DNA of 64,000 nucleotides, taken from NCBI RefSeq assembly GCF_963169125.1, contig NC_084795.1, positions 139,303,701-139,367,700 of the forward strand. The letters run 5' to 3'. Made by a program: the position numbers and the translations under genes. The DNA is from Humulus lupulus (Eukaryota; Streptophyta; Magnoliopsida; Rosales; Cannabaceae). Of the stretch, positions 29,837-41,858 are shown piece by piece (the first letter of the stretch is position 1; the number at the start of each line of letters is the position of its first letter). The notes under the pieces were generated by a model. The model saw only the letters and a list, made by a program, of their open reading frames with translations. It was not told the DNA's origin and did not search any database.

Positions 29837-32720
29837 TTACTTATCAAACAATTCAGGATACCGGGCTAACATGTCTTCTTCCAACTCCCACGTTGCCTCC
29901 CATTCAGAACTATTACTACATAGGACCTTGACTATCAGAAAACTCTTAGACCGTAATTCTTTCATCCTTCTATCTAGGATGCTAACCGGTTGTTCCTCAT
30001 AACTCAAGTCTTTCTGAAGTGCTATCGTATCATACTTGAGGACATGAGATGGGTCTGACACATATCTACGCAACATCGAGATGTGAAATACATTATGACT
30101 ATCTGCTAAAGCTGGCAGTAGGGTTAATCTATATGCAACTGTTCCCACCTTGTCCAATATCACAAAAGGACCTATAAACCGGGGACTAAGCTTGCCTTTC
30201 TTCCCAAACCGCTTCACACCTTTCATAGAAGATATCTTTAAGAAGACTTGATCTCCGAATTTGAATTCCACATCATGCCGCTTGGCATCCGCATAACTTT
30301 TATGACGGCTCTGAGCAGTGAGCATACATTTTCTAATCAATGCTACTGCATCCTGAGCTTCTCTAACAGCTTCGGGTCCAAGAAGCTGCCTTTCTCCTAC
30401 TTCATCCCAATGTAACGGCGATCGACACCTCCTTCCATATAGTAACTCATAAGGTGCCATCCTGATCGTTGACTGGTAGCTATTGTTGTAGGAAAATTCT
30501 ATTAGTGGCAAATACTTACTCCATGATCAAGTACACAAGTGCGCAACATATCTTCTAAAATCTGCATGGTATGCTCGGACTGTCCATCGGTCTGTGGATG
30601 AAATGCTGTACTAAGACTTAACTTAGTACCCATGGCTTGCTGTAAGCTTCCCCAAAATCTTGATGTAAACACCGATCCTCTATCGGATACTATTGTCTTA
30701 GGGATTCCATGCAATCGTACTATTTCTTGGACATAAATGTCTGCGTATTGATCCGCTGTGTATGAAGTCTTAATAGGCAGGGAATGGGCTAACTTAGTTA
30801 GTCTATCTATTACTACCCAAGCCGAATCATGCTGCTTACTTGTTCGTGGTAGTCCTATCACAAAATCCATGGCAATGTTGTCCAATTTCCATTCTAGAAT
30901 ATTAAGTGGTTGCAATAAGCCTGCAGACTGCTGGTGTTCTTCTTTCACTTGCTGACATACTAAGCATTTAAACACATACTCCGCTACATCTTTCTTCATT
31001 CTTGGCCACCAATACAACGCCTTGAGGTCGTGAGTCATCTTGGTCGACCCTGGGTGAACTAAGTATGGGGTATTGTGCGCTTCTTCTAAAATCTTCATCT
31101 TAATTCCATGATCATTCGGCACACATACCCGATCCTTATATCTCAAAAATCCTTATCCTGAGATCGAGAAATCTGTGGCCTTGCCTTCTTTAACTGCATC
31201 CATATATGCTACTAATGTGTCATCATGCCCTTGACCGATCCATATATCTTCTAATAGACTTGGATGGATGGACAAGTTAGCCAGTTTACCAATGACTACT
31301 TCTATTTCGGCATTGATCAGCTCCTGTTGTAACAACTTTTCTATTCTAGCTAATGCTGCTAGACTTCCATAACTTTTCCTACTTAGCGCATCAGTAACTA
31401 CGTTTGCCTTTTCTGGGTGGTATAGAATTTCGCAGTCATAATCCTTTACTAGTTCTAACCACCTGCGTTGCCTCATGTTGAGCTCCTTTTCCGTGAAGAA
31501 ATACTTTAAGCTTTTGTGGTCCGTATAAATCTCACACCGTTCTCCATAAAGATAATGGTGCTAGATTTTCAACGCAAGGACCACCGCTTCCAACTCCATG
31601 TCGTGTGTTGGATAGCGTTGCTCGTATTCCTTCAGCTGCCTTAAGGCGTAGGCTATTACCTTGTCATTCTGCATCAGCACACCACCCAACCTTTGCTTCG
31701 ACGCATCGCAGTAGACTACAAACTTATCGTTGGGTGTCGGTACACAAAGTACTGGTGCTGGCATAGCTTATCCTTAAGCAACTGGAAGCTCTCTTCACAC
31801 TTATCCGTCCAGTTGAACCTTTGTTGTTTCCGTGTCAGGTTGGTAAATGAAGTGGCTATTTTAGAAAGAAACTCCAATAATAACCTGCTAGTCCTAGAAA
31901 ACTTCTTACCTCTGATGCATTCTTTGGTCTTGGCCAATCCTTCACAGCCTCTACTTTAAATGGGTCTACAACAACTCCTTCCTTGGATACTATGTGCCCG
32001 AGGAACGTTACTTGCGAAAGCCAAAATTCGCATTTTGTAAACTTGGCATAAAGTAACAAGGTCATCCCTAAATGTTCCTCGTGATCAGCTTCGTCCTTTG
32101 AGTACACCAAGATATCGTCGATGAATACTACGAAGAATTTTTCCAAAAGACCCTATTCATTAATCCATAAACGCGGCTGGAGCTTTGGTAAGACCAAAAG
32201 ACATAATTAGAAACTCGTAATGTCCATAACGAGTTCTAAAATCCGTCTTGGGAATATCCTTTTCCCGTACCTTGAGCAGGTGATACCCGGACCGTAGATC
32301 AATCTTTGAAAACACGGTTGCCCCTCGAAGTTGATCAAACAAGTCATCAATTCAGGGTAGCTGGTACTTATCCTTAATTGTCACCTTATACAGCTCGTCG
32401 CAATCTATGCACATCCACATACTTCTGTCCTTCTTCCTCACAAATAGAACTGGTGCTCCCTATGGCGAATGGCTTGGTCTAATGAAACCCAAGTCTAAGA
32501 GTTCTTTTAGCTGTGTCTTTAACTCCTTGAGTTCGGTTGGTGCCATTCGATATGGTGCCTTTGAAATAGGCTCGGTGCCCAATACTAGTTCGATTGTGAA
32601 GTATATCTCCCATGTCGGCAGCAATCCTAGTAGTCGTCAGCAAATACCTCTGGGAATTCGTTTATAATGCGAACGTCTCCAACCTTTAGTGGTGTTTCCT
32701 TTACCACATCCGTGACATTG
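29837..32720 (-). pseudogene. Chromovirus pol of element V: RT, RNase H, integrase, chromodomain-like end
   Basis: Read from right to left, RT shows [12 protein letters not shown] (about 32300) and [15 protein letters not shown] (about 32125), the gypsy equivalent of YVDD, then [13 protein letters not shown]. RNase H shows [18 protein letters not shown] and [12 protein letters not shown] (31561-31740) and [16 protein letters not shown]. Integrase (31146-30502) has an H-H-C-C zinc domain (HPGSTKMTHDLK, CLVCQQVK) and core motifs DFVIGLPRT, VSDRGSVFTSRFW and HPQTDGQSE. The end (30511-29837) has the FHISMLRRYV motif and a chromodomain-like EATWELEEDMLARYPELF. It is split by several stops and frameshifts, for example near 32150, 31770, 31560, 31150 and 30505. 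Confidence 0.88.
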
Positions 32721-32869
32721 GCTAAGAATGCATGACATCCTTTTTCTATGATCCTCTTAGCTTTGAGAGATGTAATAAGCGGCGTACGTAGTCCTAAATT
32801 TTTTTCCCATATAGCATAGTTTCTGACCTTCAGGAGTCTCGAACATCACTTGCTTATGTCTGCAGTCGA

Positions 32870-33712
32870 TGGTTGCGCCATGCCTTGCTAGCCAATCCAT
32901 GCCCAGTATTTCGTCAAAGTATTTTTTTCTCCAACTCTATCGGGTCTCCTTCTAGTTCTACATCCTCAATTTTGATCGGTACGCCCTCAATCTTGATCGG
33001 TATGCCCCGTACTATCCGTGATGATAGGACTACTTCACCCGAAGGCAACTATGTCACAAACCTAGTTCTACAAGGTTTGTCTAATTTCTCTATCATTCCT
33101 AACGAGATATACGAGTATGTTGTTCTCAAATCAAACAATACTAGAACATATACTATCGAGGATAGGAATTTGACCTACGACCACTTTATTACTAGCAAGG
33201 GCTTCTCCCTGGGTTAAGGCAAAGTCTTTGGCAGGAACCATCTTACTGTCCCTTTTCTCCTTTGACTTAAGCTATGGACATTCCTTCTTCCGATGACTTT
33301 CCTAGCCACAAATGTAGCATTCCTTGGTATTTGCACGACATTCACCAGGATGTTTCTTTTGTCACTTAGAGCATTGCGGGTATTCGACATAACCCGACCT
33401 ATCACTTGCTCGCATTATTTTGTCACCATTGTCCTGCTTATCATCAGGATGCCTTCTCTTTTTCCTATTATTGTTGCTTGGCTGAGGCTGCAGCTGAGTC
33501 TGTTGTCGTTGTTGTTGTAGTAGCTCTTCCACTTGCTGTCGTAGCCAGACAATTTTTGCGGTGATGTCAACCGGCAGCGACGGCGGCGCACTTTGATTAG
33601 CAGCAGTAATGGTAGCACGCGCTTCTCTTCTGTGAACTGGAGGGGCTTCATTAGTCTCAGGAGCGACGTTGGAGGCATTAACATTCGTGTTTGCAGACCT
33701 TCTGAGCGACAT
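32870..33712 (-). pseudogene. Gag and protease remnant of element V, capsid deleted
   Basis: The start is the ATG at 33712 (MSLRRSANTNVN). An N-terminal Gln-rich part of about 90 residues leads straight into RKKRRHPDD and then the zinc-knuckle region. TGC has become TGA in CSK-stop-QKKHPGEC, and a further TAG interrupts CYICG-stop-ESHRKKEC. Retroviral-type protease traces follow (VLFDLRTTYSYIS, near 33150-33110, shifted frame). The roughly 200-residue capsid domain expected between is missing, so a deletion is inferred. Confidence 0.75.
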
Positions 33713-34369
33713 CTTCAGAAAAATTTCTAACAGTCGAGAACATGTTAGAACTTACCCTAATAGGCCTTAAGGCAAAACTTAATCTAAGCAAACATAACTC
33801 GGACCTATTAATTATGACTTCTTATGAAAAGAATTATATAAGCCTTCTTTATAATTAGGGTGTGTTTCTAAACTTAGAAAAATAAGCCATCTTTATAATT
33901 TACTAAGTCTGTTTCTAATCATCCTATATGACTTAATTCTAAGGCTCGAAACTCGTCATTGTTCCAAAGTTAACCATATTGAGGGAGGGCTGGGATCAGT
34001 AAAATTGTTTCCACTACTATGGCCCCCTAACTCTCAATATTGAACCCAGTCCATTGATTTGTATCCACCCTCACCGAACTTGGTCATTATTTATTATGAT
34101 TGTAGAAAAAAATCAAACCCATACATGTCATTAAAAAATAGCAATAATATTTATTTGGAAAAATGTTTTCACTAAAAACAATCATAAATGCAAAGAAAAT
34201 AAACTAATTTACAAATATTCTTAACTAAAAACATAAGGGCTAAAATGTTAACTAAACACATAATCATAACAACTATAACATTAACACTTACATTGGCGGT
34301 TAGATTTGTAGCTTGAGCGTGTGTATCAAGGAGAACTTCATGCAAATGGACTGTTGCTCTGTTACCAAC
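33713..34369 (-). other. 5' leader of element V
   Basis: Noncoding AT-rich stretch between the gag start and the right LTR. The minus strand reads TTGGTAACAGAGC at 34368-34356, the primer site with one change. Confidence 0.65.
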
Positions 34370-34735
34370 TGTAATGACCCAACTATTTCTAAGACCTTTG
34401 ATCATTAAACTACTAGACATAGCTACTATTTTTGGGAAAACGTACATAAGAAAATAATCATAACTTTATTGAAAACCCAAAATAAATATTGTGCAAATTA
34501 CATAATAAGATGTAAATATGGTATGAGATCCCATTGTTTATAAAACATAAAAAAACATAAACTTTAATTGTTAAAAATACTAAATGAGGAAATACATCAA
34601 AACATGATTTAAAAGACTAAAAATAAATAACGTCATCCTCGATCGACACGCAGTCCATTCATCCTTAACACACAAGCCAGGCTGCCAAGAATCCTTCCGC
34701 CTTCCATATTCATTCTCCTGCATCAAGCTAATCTC
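34370..34735 (-). repeat. 5' LTR of element V, truncated
   Basis: It starts TGTAATGACCC and matches the left LTR over the CCATTCATCCTTAACACACA segment. It stops after CTGCATCAAGCTAA, where copia RT sequence begins. Confidence 0.75.
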
Positions 34736-37234
34736 TCTTTGCCTACAATCAAAAAATCATCTACATAAGTAGTAGAAGAAATGTCAGTGCATTCATGTAC
34801 ACACACGGATCATACTTGCTCTTGTAATATCCAATCTTTTGCATAAATTCATCGAATCTTCTATTCCATTGTCAGCCTGCCTCAAACCATATAGTGACTT
34901 CTTGAGTAAGAAAACCTTGTTGCTATCTTTGCTTTCATAACCTTCAAGCAGCTGCATATAAATTTCTTCATCCAAATTTCCATGCAGAAATGCAGTACGT
35001 ACATCCATCTGGTCCACCTCTAAATTTAATTATGCAGCTTTAGCCATTATCACTCTAATTGAAGTTTTCTTAACAACTGGTGAAAAAATCTCATTGAAGT
35101 CTATCCCCTCTTGTTGTGTGAAGCCCTTGGCAACAAGTCTTGCCTTAAATCTTACACTTTCAACACCAGGTATACCCCCCATCTTCTTTAATATCCATTT
35201 ACAGCCAACAAATTTTTTCTTTTCTGGTTTATTCACCAACACCCAAGTTTTGTTCTTTTCAAGAGACATCATTTCTTTTTGTATAGCTTGTAACCAAGCA
35301 GTACTTTCTTTGCTGTTAATGGCTTCATGATAGCTTGAAGAATCTGAACTATCGAGGTCATCAACTACTGAAAGTGTGAAGGCAATGAAGTCTGCATAGC
35401 CAAATCTGTCAGGAGGTCTTGTCTTTCTTCGTTCTCTATCCCCAACAAGCTGATATGAACTCAAGTTATCTCTCAATTATGACGTTGATGCGTGATCACT
35501 GACTGCTTCTAGTTGAATAGGTTCCTGGTTATTATCAACCTCAATCTACAATTTCTCATCTGATTCTGAACCATTTTCACTTGATTCAGAGGTAGTAACT
35601 TTCTTCATAGCCATCTCAGATTCTTTAAATGTTACATCCCTGCTGATCAAACACTTCTTGTGACCTGGTTCTAAGCACCAAAGCTTGTACCCTTTTACTC
35701 CATCTGGGTAGCCCAAAAACATGCAGTTGAGTGCCCTTGGTTGAAGCTTCTCCTGTTTGATATGAGCATAGGTTGTACAGTCGAACACTCTCAAATGTTC
35801 ATACTTGGGAGTTTGCCCTTTCCACGTCTCTTGAGGAGTCTTGAAATTTATAGCTATAGATGGACACCTATTTATTATATAAAATGTTGTTTTAGCTACT
35901 TCTCTCCATAATTGTCTTGTCAAACCAGCTCCTTGTAACATACATCTCACTCTCTCTAGAATGGTGTGATTCATTATTTTTGCCAATCCATTTTGCTGTG
36001 GGGTACCTGCAATAGTTAAGTGTCTAGCTATGCCTTTTTCGCTGCAAAGCTTCTTAAATTCATTAGAACAAAATTCAGGGCCATTATTTGTTCTTACTTT
36101 CTTAATTTTATTACCTGTTTGGTTTTCAATTAATTTCTTCCAAGTAACAAAAGTATTAAAAGCTTAGTCTTTACTTTTGAGTAAAAAGATCCATACCTTC
36201 CTTGAGTAGTCATCAATGATACTCATAAAATAATTGGCACCACCTAAAGTTTGAACTCTAGATGCACCCCATAGGTCTGAGTGAATGTAATCTAACCTTC
36301 CTTTTGATGTATGAATACTAGCACTGAATTTGACTTTGCAGCTCTTACCATAGACGCAGTCATCACAAAAATCTAGCTTAACTTTGAGACCTTTCTAAAC
36401 ACACCATGTTTACCAATCTCTACCAAGCCCTGTTCACTTACATGACCCAATCTCATGTTCCAAAGCTTAATTGAGTTAGCTTCTTTTATGCTCACAACAG
36501 GTGTAACACTTCCAACCACAAATTCACCATCAAGAAAGTATAAACTATTGTTTAACTTTCCTTTCCTCAAGATCATTGATCCCTTTTATGATTTTGAGTA
36601 CACCATCATCTATCTTGATTGTAAATCCATGTTTGTCAAACATTCCAATGGATAATAAATTTCTTTTCAGCTTTGGAACATATCTAATATTTTGTATTGT
36701 TCTTACTGCACCATCATGGAACTTCATTGTAATTGAGCCTATTCCTTTAACCTCACATGACTTGTTATTGTAAAGTAATACTGATCCACCATAGTTTTCA
36801 TCTAAATTGTTGAATAGCTCTCGGTTTGGGCTCATGTGGAAAGAACATCCAGAGTCGAGTATCCAGTCTCCACCTGAAATAGAATCAGAAACAACCAACA
36901 CATTAGCAGATTCATAACCATCAGTTACAATCTTGGCCTCACCTTTATCCTTGCCACTGTTGTTTTCGAGATTTAATTTGGCTTTTAATGCATAGCATTC
37001 ATCTCGAAAATGGCCTTCTTTCTTGAAGTAGTAACACTTCTTTCCAATGGCTCCTCTTGATTTTGATATGGAATGATGGTTCTTTGAGTGGTTGAAATTC
37101 TTGCCTCCTCTGTGTTCTTTTTGGATACTTCTTCCTCTTATAAATAGTCCCTCACCGTTGTTGTCGCCTTTATCTCCAGTTCTCTTCTAAATTTCTTTGG
37201 AATTCAATGCAGCCTTTACTTTAGACATGGTTAA
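34736..37234 (-). pseudogene. Tork-like copia fragment W: gag end through RT, decayed
   Basis: Read from right to left. A gag zinc knuckle (CYYFKKEGHFRDEC, near 37040) has its second Cys replaced by Phe. Protease has WILDSGCSFHM (about 36850) and VRYVPKLKRNLLS-type wording. GAG-pre-integrase has LWNMRLGHVSEQG. Integrase (about 36370-35900) has DDYSRKVWIF, with stops, and the second catalytic Asp changed to Asn (VRTNNGPEF). RT (35476 leftwards) has GCKWILKK, LVAKGFTQQEG, DQMDVRTAFLHG and TYVDDFLIVG just before the break at 34736. RNase H and a 3' LTR are missing here. The gag end at 37234 is cut by the Y' LTR. Confidence 0.85.
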
Positions 37235-39423
37235 TGTTAGGAATGAGTTTCCTAATACGCAATGGAATGGTGGTGGGTTGGCCCAGTGCACAACAAAAAT
37301 TTTGTAACATATTTAAACTACCTTTAAATATGCAGATCCATTAATATACATACATTAATCATGAGCAAGAAAAAAATATAGAAAACATACCTCTTGATGC
37401 CTATCAAGTGTCTTTGCTATCTTTTCGTAATTTGAACGAACATCCTATCCTAGTTGCTCCCAGGTACTCACACCAAGATCTTCCACACCATTCTCTACAC
37501 CTCAAGAAGTGTGTGGGAACTTAGAGAATAAATGATGGTAAATTTCTGATTCAACTTGATGTACTCAACACATGAGATCAAGAGAATAGGCCTGAGAGTG
37601 ATTCTTTATATTTTTCAGGGAGAGATAGAAAAGTATCATTATTTTCTTTTAAAGCGAAGAACAGTCTGTCTCCTTATTTTATGATAATTCTAACTTAAAT
37701 AGAAAATATTTGAATTTAAAAAATAAATCTCTAACCAATTTACAATTTATCTTTTAATTAATAAATTATCTCATCAATGAAAATATCCAAAAGCTAACTT
37801 TTGAATTTTCCATTAATTAATTAATTAATTAAATAATATTGAAAAATATTTCCCTGAAAAACTGTGTTGTACATGTCTGTGTGTGTCGTGTACTACCCTA
37901 TATTTTAGGGATATTTGATTTTTCCATAATTATTTAATTATTTATTCAAACTACCTTATTAGATAAAAATCCAACAACCTCATAATTAATTCAAATTTGA
38001 ATTAATTATCTTTTTAGCTAATTATCAAATATAATTAATTATTTGAATAAATATTAATCTTTTAAATTCAAATCTAATTTGAATTTATCAAATTATTATC
38101 CCTCACCCAAATAAAGATATTTAATTAATTCTACCAATTAATTAAAACCAATTTAAATTTCGAAATTAAATATTTAATGTATTATAATTTCAAAACTTTT
38201 AATTAATTAATTATTTAATATAATTTCGAAAAATAAATTTAATTATTTAATATAATTTCGAAAATTACATAATAATTAAATATTAATTAATTAATTAATC
38301 ACTATTATCACATAATTGCATATTTGGCCCGGAAGAACAAATTTATTCTTAAGTATGTCTTTCAACCATTTTTCCCTTTATATCAACTCTTGCCTTGAAT
38401 AGTGTTGATAGGGCCGTTGTGAGGACATATCGGCCTATAATTCCAAGCTCCAATAAATTTGAGATTATTAATTAAACTCTTTAATTAAATAATCTTAATT
38501 TATTAATCTCATGATTACTCTACTATAAATATGAGACTGCACTCTTGTAATTATAGACATTTCATTTACTGAGTACTTTATAAAATAAAGCGTCCATTGA
38601 TATAATCATTACATACAAATTAATCCTCTAATAATGGTTCATAATTAATCGGGAATAAAATTACCGTTTTACCCTTTTAATTATCTCTTGTTTTCTTAAG
38701 TACCATTGACTTTACTAGTGAAGGTTAATTTATAACTAAATTATGAATTTGAGCTCAATAACCTTTCAGTCCCAAAAGTCAACCCTTAAGAGAACCATTA
38801 TTCAATCTCTTACGAGAAGTTATAGATTTCATATCTGTATACTACGTCTACAGCCATTTACATTAATGAGTTCCCAAAACAAACGTTTCTATCCTGATCA
38901 TTTTGACAGACCTTAACGAGTGAATCAAAGAACTCATATAACATAAACAGGAGTTCATAGTAACTTCAGGATTAAGATCTATTAGTATATGATCATCAGT
39001 TGATATATTTAATTAATACTTCGAAATGGTATTTAACAAGTATTAATAGACATATCTGGTCCAGTTCTATATATTCTCTAATATATAAAGTACATCCACT
39101 AAAGTGTCCTACTACACTAGCGATCCGGATCTAGATCACATGTATTCATAATACTAGTCGACTGTACTTGCAGTAATTAATCTAAACATTTCTTAACTTT
39201 ATTTTATTGCTAACTATTCAAGTTCATTTATCTCAAACACAATCATCCCGTGCCAATACGTGTTTGAGATCACATATATGAACTTAGGAATTTTTCTGAT
39301 ATTTACATAATATTATCACAGAATAATATAGTTCATAAAATATATGCATAACAAATTCAATTTATTTATATATTTCTTAAAACAATGTATACTGCATATG
39401 CATTTGGGGAACACTTCCCAACA
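37235..39423 (-). repeat. 3' LTR of copia Y'
   Basis: It aligns along its whole length with 41859-44090 and 49483-51730 but is clearly more diverged. It is very AT-rich, with many TTAATTAATTAA runs. Confidence 0.87.
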
Positions 39424-39454
39424 ATCTCCCACTTGCCCTAAAGCAAACGAGGCA

Positions 39455-41858
39455 TGTAACAACTCCAAATTACTAATAAGGCTTAAGGGCCTTGATTAGT
39501 GTGCCGGGAGGGCATAATTGGAAGATATGTGAATTAATGGTGAAAATGTATTATTATGTGATATGCATGATCCTATGATTATATGGATATGTGAAATGCA
39601 TGTTTATGAGTATTAGATAAGCATGTGGGCCCTGTTTAGCTTGTAAGGGCATAATTGTAATTTTGGCCCATTAGGGCATAAATGTGATAAACTATTGAGA
39701 CCACATTATTATGTGCATATATTTATATTTGCAGCATTCGGCACGAGGCAATCTTAGGGAGCAAGTAGCGGGAAAGTCACAACGGGGCCCGATACTTGAC
39801 TCGGGGCGAGTCAAGGGGTATTTTGGCTATTAGACAGTTATTTGGGTTATCGCGTTATGGAAATAAATAATTAGAGATATATTTGAGGTTAGGAAGCGTA
39901 GGTGGGAATACTGGGGAAATTTACCATATTTCCCTCGGGGACGTTTTTGGTACCTCGAGCCTTAGGATTAACTCAAGAGGCTTAAGTTAGATAAGACAAA
40001 GGTAAGAAACGTTTAGAAGCCTGCCTGAAACCGACTTTCTCTCTCTCTCCTCGTTCTCAAGGAGTCTCTCAATCTAGCCATTGGAACCAAAGGATTTTTG
40101 GGCTGGAAATTCAAGAATTTGAGTTGGAGTTGTGGGGAGAATTTCTGTAGCAATCTGAAGGTTCAGACCAGGAGTTTAGGTTAGTATTGAATTGTGGTTT
40201 AGCTAACTTAATTCTGTAGATTTGGGCTGAGTTCTAAGTGTTTTGGGTTCTTGATTTTGAAGATTAAATTGGGGCTAAGGCTTGGGAATTAACTCAGCAA
40301 CTAGTTGGTGGACTTGCTCTTCAGTAAAGGTAAGCCTTTAATAATGGTTTAGCATCTGAATTTTTGGGAATTACTACCTATTCTAAGGAGTTTTTTGAGC
40401 TTATGGGTTTCAAGATTAAAATTTTATATTGTTGAGTTTCTAAGTTAGGTTTTTGCTGGGTTATGTTGTTGAAAACATGTTAGAATGTTTGGGATAATTG
40501 AATTGTATCATTAGAATGATTTTGGATGGATTTGAGTGAGGTTTGAGTGTTAAAAATTGTGGATTTTCTAGGCTCGAAGGGGTCGAGCCGCGACTTAGTT
40601 CTTGGTGTACCGCGGCCCTTCGAGGCAGATAGGGGCTGAGGAAGAAGGGCGGGCCGCAGCATGGGGAATGTTGGGCCGCGGCCCGTGTTTGGTTTTTGGT
40701 GAGGCTAGGCCTCTGGTCAGGAGCAAGCCACAGCATAGAAAGCTTGGGTCGCGACTCTTAAGGGTATTTTCAGTCTTTTGGAGGTTTAAGGTACAGGGAC
40801 TTAACCTAGGGTGCTCGGGATCTATTCCACTATCGTGCTTGGTTGAATTGGATGTCCCGAAGGCTAGAATCCTTTATTGATGGAATCCTTTATCATGGTT
40901 GTGACTAGGTGTACGCTTGGGCTTGTGGCAGGATCGTGCTCGGGGGTCATCTTTCTTAATCAAAGCACTTGGAATTAAAGGTAAGCAAATTGCACCTGTT
41001 TATGTGGATAGGTTGGGACTAAGTGTTCCCTATATTCGTATGCACTGTTATATGACTGTGATAAACCATGTGAATATGTTGGGACTAAGAGCTCCCTATA
41101 ATTGAATAAATTTCATCAGGTGGTATTATGCGATGGAGGACATGTGATAACTGGCGTAAGAGTGTCGGAATCAACACTTGCTCACAGGGCGCGACTCAGC
41201 CACTGGTAGCTGAGGACAACTTATTAATCATTGAGCTCGGTTGAGCTGGGCAGAGTCAGTGGATATAACACTGGGAGCGGCCTAAGTAAGCCGAAGAAAG
41301 TGGGTTAAATAGAGGGTGCGGCCTAAGGGTGCCGACCCTGAATATTGTTTAGTGGTTACAATAAACTGTTGATTATGAACGTGATTATTGTTGTTAATCT
41401 GATGAATATGATATGTTGATTATCTGGATGACAAGTTGTTAATTGGTCGATTGTTTTCACTGAACAGGTGAATGTTATGAATTGCTGAATACTTGGTTAT
41501 GCTTTGTAGAATAATTGGTTATTTATATTATTCATGCTATGATATTATGTTTTCTTGCTGGGCCTCGGCTCACGGGTGCTACGTGGTGCAAGTAAAGGCA
41601 AGGGTAAGATGAATTGACCATGGGTTGGAAAGCTCTGGGAGCGAGGTGTACATTGTTAGCTGCTCGGCCGCCACGGTCGAGGGTTTGTACAGGGACGGAA
41701 ACCAAAAATGTGCATTTTTCCATTAGAGTGGCTTCGATTATTTATAACATTCGAAAATTCTGTAATTATGTCATTTAAACCCTGATTTGGTATCCCATGT
41801 ATTAAACATTTATTTTAATGAAAATTATTCGTTATAACCATAATCTTTTAAACCTAAC
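39455..41858 (+). repeat. 5' LTR of chromovirus X, first part
   Basis: It matches 56253-58680 at high identity. It contains a GC-rich part with GCCGCGGCCC-type motifs at 40580-40690. Its continuation after the copia Y insertion is 51736-51841. Confidence 0.9.

Larger units (their letters stand above)
27894..34735 (-). mobile_element. Broken Ty3/gypsy chromovirus (element V)
   Basis: Orientation is minus. The left LTR (27894-29800, its outer end missing) ends GGGACTCCACA next to a purine tract GTGGGGGAGAAT. Pol runs from 29837 rightwards, gag is at 33362-33712, and a primer-site-like TTGGTAACAGAGC (one mismatch to initiator tRNA-Met) adjoins the right LTR at 34370. The two LTRs share CCATTCATCCTTAACACACA (about 27906 and 34656), confirming the pair. 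Both outer ends are cut: the left LTR at the junction with U, the right LTR after about 366 bp at the junction with copia W. Chromodomain-like wording at the integrase end places it near Tekay/Del. Confidence 0.85.

Noticed and set aside
40461..41105. Frames in the GC-rich section of the X LTR, with near copies at 57260-57927
   Set aside because: Their repetition in both LTRs of X shows they are LTR sequence; reading frames and codons are not preserved between the copies in any consistent way.
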